7,797 nucleotides of DNA from the NCBI GenBank assembly GCA_045402695.1, contig JAWPNA010000192.1, positions 1 to 7,797 on the forward strand. The letters are read 5' to 3'. A program made the position numbers and the translations under genes. The notes beneath the pieces are model-generated. The model made no database searches and was not told where the DNA came from. It was given only the letters and a program-made list of their open reading frames with translations. This stretch comes from JAWPNA01 sp045402695 (GTDB lineage Bacteria; Acidobacteriota; Polarisedimenticolia; JACPZX01; DASXTC01). Position 1 is the stretch's first letter, and every line of letters begins with the position of its first letter. Shown one piece after another: positions 1 through 7,100 of this stretch.

Positions 1-510
1 CAGATCGACGCGCTGCAGGCGCAGTTGCGCAGCTTGCAGGCGCTCGTGGACAACTACGAGGTTGACGTCGAGCGGACGGTGGTGTACAGCCCGATCCCGG
101 GGCGCGTCGTCACACCGCGGCCCGAGGAGCTGATCGGGCAGTACCTCAAGCCGGGCCAGAAGGACCTCCTCATGGAGGTGGAGGACTCACGCACGATCCA
201 GGCCGAAGTGGATGTCCCGGAGGAGGACCTGCCCGGCATCAAGATCGGATCGGACGCAAGAGTCGTGACGTGGACCTATCCCGAGACCACGTTTCACGGC
301 AAGGTCGCGAGCATCGCGCCGGTGGCCACCGCACAGACGACCTGGAAGGTGGTGCGCATCATCACGGAGATCCCCAACACGGATGGTCTGCTCAAGTCGG
401 AGATGACCGGATACGCGAAGATCGCCACCGGATACAGGCCGGTATGGGACGTCTTCTCCAGGCCCGTCGTCCGGTGGTTCCAGGTCGAGGTGTGGTATTG
501 GATTCCATAG
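1..510 (+). CDS. HlyD-family periplasmic adaptor (membrane fusion protein), C-terminal part
   Basis: The frame is open from base 1 and stops at TAG 508-510, giving 169 residues; the N terminus lies outside the window. Adaptors of this family link an inner-membrane transporter to an outer-membrane channel and work in the periplasm. The first ~25 residues (QIDALQAQLRSLQALVDNYE) look like the end of the alpha-hairpin coiled coil. VYSPIPGRVV then matches the returning half of the lipoyl/barrel-sandwich domain (usual pattern aPxdGxV). A beta-barrel-like stretch follows, with IQAEVDVPEEDLPGIKIGSDARV spread over residues ~65-88 and FHGKVASIAP after it. The last ~20 residues are rich in aromatics (RWFQVEVWYWIP), which is unusual for a soluble adaptor end and may touch the membrane. 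It is co-directional with the synthase 34 bases downstream, so an operon and a role in exporting the product are plausible. The transporter partner is not in view. The family call is firm; the substrate is unknown. Confidence 0.85.
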   Translation, partial: QIDALQAQLRSLQALVDNYEVDVERTVVYSPIPGRVVTPRPEELIGQYLKPGQKDLLMEVEDSRTIQAEVDVPEEDLPGIKIGSDARVVTWTYPETTFHGKVASIAPVATAQTTWKVVRIITEIPNTDGLLKSEMTGYAKIATGYRPVWDVFSRPVVRWFQVEVWYWIP

Positions 511-544
511 CGCAGCGAGTCTGACTCCAAGGGGAGGAATCCTG
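511..544 (+). other. Intergenic gap, probably inside an operon
   Basis: The 34 bases between the adaptor stop and the synthase start hold only the ribosome binding site. There is no room for a convincing promoter plus terminator and no hairpin followed by a T run. This supports transcription of the synthase from a promoter upstream of the adaptor. Confidence 0.6.
531..537 (+). promoter_or_regulatory. Ribosome binding site of the giant synthase
   Basis: GGGGAGG, with the strong Shine-Dalgarno core GGAGG at 533-537, ends seven bases before GTG 545. This spacing decides the start: no ATG occurs in frame until residue 29, which already lies inside the first barrel fold. Confidence 0.85.
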
Positions 545-1132
545 GTGCACCGTTTTCAGATCATCTGCTTGTCCCCTCTAGGTCTGCCCGATCCTTCGAT
601 TGCGATTGCCGCCGGCAGGGCCGGAGGAATGGGAGTGCTCGACCTCACGTTTTGCGGCGGCCCCGAGAACGCGGCGGGGGCCATCGCGCTGCTGGATCGG
701 TTCGGCCGGGGGGGTTGCGGGCTGAAGCTCGATGCCCGCCGCCCCGACTTCCTGGCGCGCGTGACTCAGGCGCTCCCCGCCAAGGTGAGGACGGTCATCC
801 TCAACGCCGCGGGGCCCGAAGCCACTCATGAATGCGCCGACCTTCTCCGCGCGCGCGGCCTCACCGTGCTGCTGGAGGTGACCTCTCTCGAGGAGGCGAT
901 CCTCGGAGAGACGATCGATGCCGGAGGCCTCATCGCGAAGGGCAACGAGGCGGCCGGCCGCGTGGGCGAGGAGACGACCTTCATCCTCCTGCAGCGGATC
1001 CTGTCGAGATCGCGTCTCCCGGTGTGGGCCGAAGGAGGCATCGGGCTGCACTCGGCGGCGGCTTGCTACGCGGCGGGCGCTGCGGGGGTGGTGCTCAGCG
1101 CGCAGCTCGCCCTCACGCGGGAATCGCCGCTT
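545..1132 (+). other. Domain: first NMO-like TIM barrel, lacks the conserved His
   Basis: Residues 1-196 of the synthase. The fold is recognised from an opening strand followed by AAGRAGGMGVLDL, LTVLLEVTSLEEA, the strand-end motif GLIAKGNEAAGRVG, and the flavin-phosphate-type segment LPVWAEGGIGLHSAAACYAA (Gly164-Gly167) followed by GAAGVVLSAQLALTRES. This is the order seen in nitronate monooxygenase and FabK-type flavoproteins. At the position of the family motif E-x-GGH-x-G the sequence reads EAAGRVG, with Arg139 where the His should be. The opening strand also lacks the usual QGPM motif. It may be a structural or regulatory copy, or a flavin-binding half that needs the second barrel. A connector (residues ~197-328, with WLIGQDAAFAAALAGRF) joins it to barrel 2. 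Confidence 0.75.
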
Positions 1133-4100
1133 TCAGCGCAGGCGCGCCAGGCCATCGGCCGGATGGATGGGAGCGAGACGGCGTGCGTGGGAGGAGAGAT
1201 CGGCGAGCCGTACCGGATCTACATCCAGCCCGGCCTGCGGCCTGTGGAGGATCTGAGAGCCGACCTGAAGGCGCTCTCTCTCGACACGCGCCCGTCCTCG
1301 GACGTGCTGGCTGCGTGGCGGGACGCAGTGCGCAAGCGCGCCGGCTGGGAAGGACCCGAACGGAGCCTCTGGCTGATAGGGCAGGACGCGGCCTTCGCGG
1401 CGGCTCTGGCCGGAAGATTCCAGACCGTCGGCGGCGTGGTGCAGGGAATGCGCCAGGGGATCGAGGAACACGTGCGCGCGGCCCGAACGATCCGGCCGCT
1501 CGATCACCAGTCGGCGATGGCGCGGTCGCACGGCACGCCGTATCCGATCGTGCAAGGTCCCATGACGCGCGTCAGCGACACGGCCTCCTTCGCCTCGGAA
1601 GTGGCGAAAGGTGGCGGGCTGCCCTTTCTGGCCCTCGCGCTGCTGAGGGCGCGCGAGGTGGAGACGCTGATGGAGGACACCCGCGCGCTTCTGGGAGACC
1701 GTCCCTGGGGCGTGGGGATCCTCGGGTTCGTGCCGCTGGAGCTGCGGCAGGAACAGCTTGCGGTGATCCGCAAGCACAAGCCGTCGTATGCGCTCATTGC
1801 CGGGGGGCGGCCCGACCAGGCGCGAAGCCTGGAGCAGGACGGCATCCCGACCTACCTGCACGTGCCTTCGCCTGGCCTGCTCAAGCTGTTCCTCGAGAAT
1901 GGATCGAGACGCTTCGTCTTCGAGGGACGCGAGTGCGGAGGCCACGTCGGCCCCCGCTCCAGCTTCGTGCTCTGGAACACGATGATCGACATCCTCCTGG
2001 AGGCTCTGCCTGCCGCGGATGCGGAGAGCTGTCACGTCCTGTTCGCGGCGGGAGTCCACGACGCGCTGTCGGCCTCGATGGTGGCGACGATGGCGGCGCC
2101 GCTGGCCGAGCGCGGCATCAAGATCGGCGTCCTGATGGGAACGGCCTACCTGTTCACGAGGGAGGCCGTGGCAAGCGGAGCGATCGTCGAGGGGTTCCAG
2201 CAGGAAGCCCTCACGTGCGAACGGACGGTCCTGCTGGAGACGGGCCCGGGCCATTCCACCCGATGCTCCGAGACCGTCTTCGCCGAGATCTTCCAGAAGG
2301 AGAAGCAGAGGCTGGTCGCCGAGGGCCGCTCTGCGGAGGAGATCCGCGAGGCGCTGGAGGAGCTCAACCTCGGAAGGCTGAGGATCGCCTCCAAGGGGAT
2401 CAGCCGCCACCCGGGCTACGGGCAGGACCCTCAGACGCCCAAGTACGAGCAGCTAGGCGACCACGAGCAGCGCGCGCAGGGGATGTACATGATCGGCCAG
2501 GTCGCGGCGCTGAGGGAGACGGTCTGCTCGATCGAGGAGCTGCACCGCGACGTCTCCATCAACGGCTCGGAGCGGCTCGCGCATGTGCCCGAGGCGCCGG
2601 CCGCTGGAGTTGAAGTCATCGAGCAGCGGCCCAGCGACGTCGCCATCATCGGGCTGGGATGCATCCTGCCGAAGGCGCCGGATCTCGGGGCCTACTGGTC
2701 GAACATCCTCAACAAGGTGGATGCCATCACGGAGGTGCCACCGGACCGGTGGGACTGGCGGCTGTACTTCGACGCCGACCGCAACGCGCGGGACAAGATC
2801 TACTCGAAATGGGGCGGCTTCATCGACAACGTCGCGTTCGACCCGATGCGTTACGGCATGCCCCCCAACACGCTTCCCTCCATCGAGCCGCTGCAGCGCC
2901 TCACGCTCGAGGTGGTGCGCGCCGCACTGAAGGACTCCGGGTACCTCGATCGGCCGTTCCCGCGCGCGCGCACGTCGGTCGTGCTCGGCGCCGGGGGAGG
3001 TGTGGCCGACCTGGGCAACCAGTACGGCCTGCGCGCGGGGCTCCCGATGTACGTGGGGGATGTGCCCGAGGAGATCCTCGCGCGCCTTCCGGAATGGACC
3101 GAGGACTCCTTCGCCGGGATCCTCCTGAACGTGGCCGCGGGCCGCGTCGCCAACCGCTTTGATCTCGGGGGGAGCAACTTCACGGTGGACGCCGCCTGCG
3201 CCTCCTCGCTTGCGGCGGTGTACCTCGCGGTCAAGGAGCTGGAGACCGGAACAAGCGACATGGTGATCGTCGGAGGCGCCGACACGGTGCAGAACCCGTT
3301 CGGGTACCTCTGCTTCAGCAAGACGAAGGCCCTTTCGCCCCGCGGCCGCTGCAGCACGTTCGACGAGAGCGCCGACGGAATCGTGATCAGCGAGGGGCTT
3401 GCGGTGCTGGTTCTCAAGCGTCTCGCCGATGCCGAGCGCGACGGTGATCGCATCTACGCCGTGATCAAGTCGGTGGCCAGCTCCAGCGACGGCCGGGACA
3501 AGGGGCTCACGGCCCCGAGGCGCGAGGGACAGATCCGCGCGCTGGAGCGCGCTTACGCGAAGGCGGGGATCTCGCCGGCCACGGTGGGGCTGATCGAAGC
3601 GCACGGCACCGGAACGGCGGCCGGAGACCAGGCGGAGGCCGATGCGCTCAAGAGCGTCTTCGACGCGGCGGCCGCGCCGCGCCAGGGGGTCGCCATCGGA
3701 TCGGTGAAGTCGATGATCGGGCACACCAAGTGCACCGCCGGGGTGGCCAGCCTCACCAAGGTGGCGCTGTCGCTCTACCACAAGGTGCTGCCGCCGACTC
3801 TCAACGTCGAGAGGCCCAACCCGAAGGCCAGGTTCACCGAGAGCCCCTTCTACGTGAACTCGGAGCTGCGACCCTGGATCCTCCCGTCGGACGGGCATCC
3901 GCGCCGCGCTGGGGTCTCCGCCTTCGGTTTTGGCGGGACGAACTTCCACGTGGTGGTGGAGGAATACGCGGACGAAATGCCGGCTCCGGGACGTCCCGCC
4001 GTCGCGCGGCGGGATCGACCGGAACTGATGGTGTGGCGCGCGGCATCGCGCGAGGACCTTGCGGCGCGGGTCGCGGAGCTGGATTCCTCTCTGGCGCGCG

Positions 4101-7100
4101 GGGCGCGGCCTGACCCGGCGGATCTCTCCTTCTCGCTGTGGCTCCGGGCCAAAGCGGCTTCACCGGATGCGCTCACGATGGCCGTGGTCTTGGCTCCCGG
4201 CGAGGACTTGAGAAAGAAGCTGGCCGCGGCGCGCAATCATCTGGGCTCCGGGCGCGCGACGGTGGATGACCCGGCCGGGATCTACTTCAGCGCCGAGCCC
4301 CTGGGCAGGGAAGGCAAGGTGGCCTTTCTGTTCCCCGGCCAAGGATCGCAGTACCCCGACATGCTTCGCGATCTGGCGATTCACTTCCCGGAGGCGCGCG
4401 CCGAGTTCGAGCGCGTGGACCGGGTCCTGGCCGGTCGCTTCCCGAAACCTCTCAGCGGCTATGTCTTCCCCCCGCCGGCCTTCACTCCGCAGGAGCGGGA
4501 GGAGCGTCAGGCGGCCCTCACGCAGACGAACGTCGCACAGCCGGCCCTCGGTGCGGCGGACATGGCGATGTTCAAGCTCCTTTCACGGATGGGAGTGGAG
4601 CCCGAGCTCGTGGCGGGCCACAGCTACGGAGAGTATGTCGCGCTGTGCGTGGCGGGCGTGTTCGGCGAGGAGGCGCTCGCCCTTCTGTCCGAGGCGAGAG
4701 GGCGGTGCATTCTCGAGGCCGCGCGCGAGGACCTGGGGACGATGGCGGCGGTATCGGAGGGCAGGCAGCGCGTGACGGATCTGGTCGGCTCGATGCCGGA
4801 CGTCTGGATCGCCAACCTGAATTCTCCCCGCCAGACCGTCATCTCAGGCACGCGCGGCGGCGTGGAGGGCGCGATCGCCGCGCTCAAGGCGGAGGGCATC
4901 TCCGCGCGCACCCTCCCCGTGGCGTGCGCGTTCCATTCACCGCTCGTGGCCGCGGCCAGGGACAAGCTGGCCACGGTGCTGTCGGAGATCCCGTTTGCCC
5001 CTCCGCGGCGGACCGTCTTCTCGAACACGACGGCCTCTCCCTATCCCGAGGACCCCAAGGCCGTGGCGACCCTGCTGACGGAGCACCTCGTCAACCCGGT
5101 ATTGTTCGCCGATGAGATCGAGGCGATGTACGCGGCGGGGGCGCGCCTCTTTGTCGAGGCCGGACCGCGCAACGTGCTTACGGGCCTCGCGCAACAGACG
5201 CTGGGCGATCGCAGGTATCTCGCCATCGCGTCGGATTCGGCGGGGAGGCCCGGGCTCACGCAGCTCCTGCACACGCTGGGACAGCTCGCGGCGCACTCCG
5301 TGCCGATCAACCTCGATCGTCTTTACGAAGGGCGTGACCTGCGCGAGCTGAAGCTGAACGCCTTGGTGGAAGAGACACGGGAGAAGCCGCTTGCCCCGAC
5401 CACATGGCTGGTCAACGGCGGCCGCGCCCGCCCTCTCCATGAAGCTCCGGCTGCCACGCCGCCCATCGCGCCGGCCGTTGCGGCGCCGCAGCCGTCCCCA
5501 GCGCGCGCGCAGGCGCCTGCGGCTCCGGCCGTGGCCCCCGCGAAGACGGATGCGGCACCTGCGCACGCTCCGGCGCATGCAACGGCCGCGGACGGAATCG
5601 CCCAGGTGATGACGCAGTACCAGGATCTGATGCAGCGTTTCCTCGACACCCAGAAGAGCGTGATCCTGGCGGCGCTGGCCGGGAGCGCCGCAACGGCCGT
5701 GCCGGAACCAGCGACCCTGTCCCCGTCCACGCTGGCGACCGGGCTCACGGTTCCGCAAGCGCCCACCACTCCGCCGATCGCGGTTGCGCCGGAACCGATC
5801 GGCTCTTTCACGGCAGCGCTCGATCGCGATCGGATCACGCAGCAGCTTTTCCAGGTCGTCAGCGAGAGGACCGGCTACCCGCCCGAGATGCTCGATCCGG
5901 ATGTGGATATGGAGGCGGACCTGGGCATCGACTCGATCAAGCGCGTCGAGATCTTGGGCGCGGTGCAGCGAGCCTGCCTGCCCGCGGGACGGCAAGTGGA
6001 CCAGCACTCGATGGAGCAGCTCGCGGCGAACAAGACGCTCAGAGGTATCGTGGACTGGTTCGTCAAGGTGCTTGGCGCCGGCCCGGCGGAGGCGGCGCGG
6101 CCGGTACCTCCGGACCCGGAGACGCAGGAGGAGGCGATCGTCCAGGTGCCCCGGTTCAAAATCGGGGCCGTTGATTCATCCGGCCCGGCCTCTTCCGCAG
6201 CGATCGCGAAGCGCGGCGTGCACGTCATCACGGATGACGAGAGAGGGGTTGCACGCGCCCTGGCGGAGATGATCCGCGCCCAGGGCGGCACCGTCGCGCT
6301 TCTCCGCCTACCGCCCGGCGATCTCTCGGGCGACGGGTCGATCTATCACGCCGATCTCGGGAGCCCCGAGACGGTGGCGGCGGCCCTCGACGCGGTGCGT
6401 CGCAGGCAGGGCCCGATCGCGGGCGTCCTGCACCTGCTGCCGCTGCGCTCCGGCCCCGCGCTCGCTGAAATGGACCTGTCCGGATGGAAGGAGCGGCTGC
6501 GCCAGGAGGTCAAGAGCCTCTACCTTCTCGCCAGGGCGGCAGGCGCCGACCTCAAGCGCTCGGGCGTAGACCGCGATGGGTACTTGATCGCGGCCACGGG
6601 CATGGGCGGAGACTTCGGGCTTGATGGCAGCCATTCCTCGGGACCATTTCCGGGGGGTGGGGGCATCGCCGGGCTGCTGAAGACGTTGTCCCTGGAGTGG
6701 CTGCAGGTCCGGTGCAAGGCGGTGGACATGTCGCCGGATCAGCACGCCGCGGCGCTTGCCCGGCAGATCTTCGACGAGCTGCGGACCGACGATCGGGAGC
6801 CCGAGGTTGGTTACCGGAGCTCGCGGAGGCTGGTCTTCCGCGCGATCCCCTCTCCGCTCGACGCGAGCGAGTCGGCGCCCGAGATCCTGGACGGCGACTC
6901 CGTCGTGTTCATCACGGGCGGTGCCCGAGGGATCACGGCCGAGGTGGCCTGCGAGCTGGCGCGACGCTACCGGCCCACACTGCTGCTGGCGGGGCGTTCT
7001 GGGCTGCCGGCCGCGGAGGAGCCCGCGGCAACGAGGGGGCTTTCCTCTCCCCAGGAGATCAAGGTGGCTCTGATGGATGCCATGAACCGCTCGGGCGAGC

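Noticed and set aside
25..510. A complete small gene starting at TTG 25
   Set aside because: The same frame is open to base 1 with coiled-coil sequence before this codon, no ribosome binding site precedes it, and the HlyD fold would be cut in half. It is the tail of a longer gene.
1133..2410. A 425-residue minus-strand open frame opposite the second NMO barrel
   Set aside because: Same reason: Arg/Leu/Gln-rich composition, no motif, fully covered by a well supported + strand domain.
832..2613. A 593-residue + strand open frame overlapping the start of the synthase in another frame
   Set aside because: It is rich in Arg, Gly, Pro and Ala without any recognisable motif, while the synthase frame over the same bases gives clear NMO motifs. 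It is a high-GC shadow.
2453..3949. A 498-residue minus-strand open frame opposite the ketosynthase
   Set aside because: It mirrors the KS domain, has shadow-like Arg/His/Gly/Val-rich composition and no domain pattern. Long antisense frames are expected opposite GC3-rich genes.
5444..5596. Possible tandem DNA repeat
   Set aside because: The repetitiveness comes from Ala/Pro codons (GCG, GCC, CCG); no fixed-length DNA unit recurs. It is a protein linker.
4937..6007. A 356-residue minus-strand open frame opposite the AT end, linker and ACP
   Set aside because: Its Arg/Gly-rich low-complexity middle is just the complement of the Ala/Pro linker. No start site or family support.
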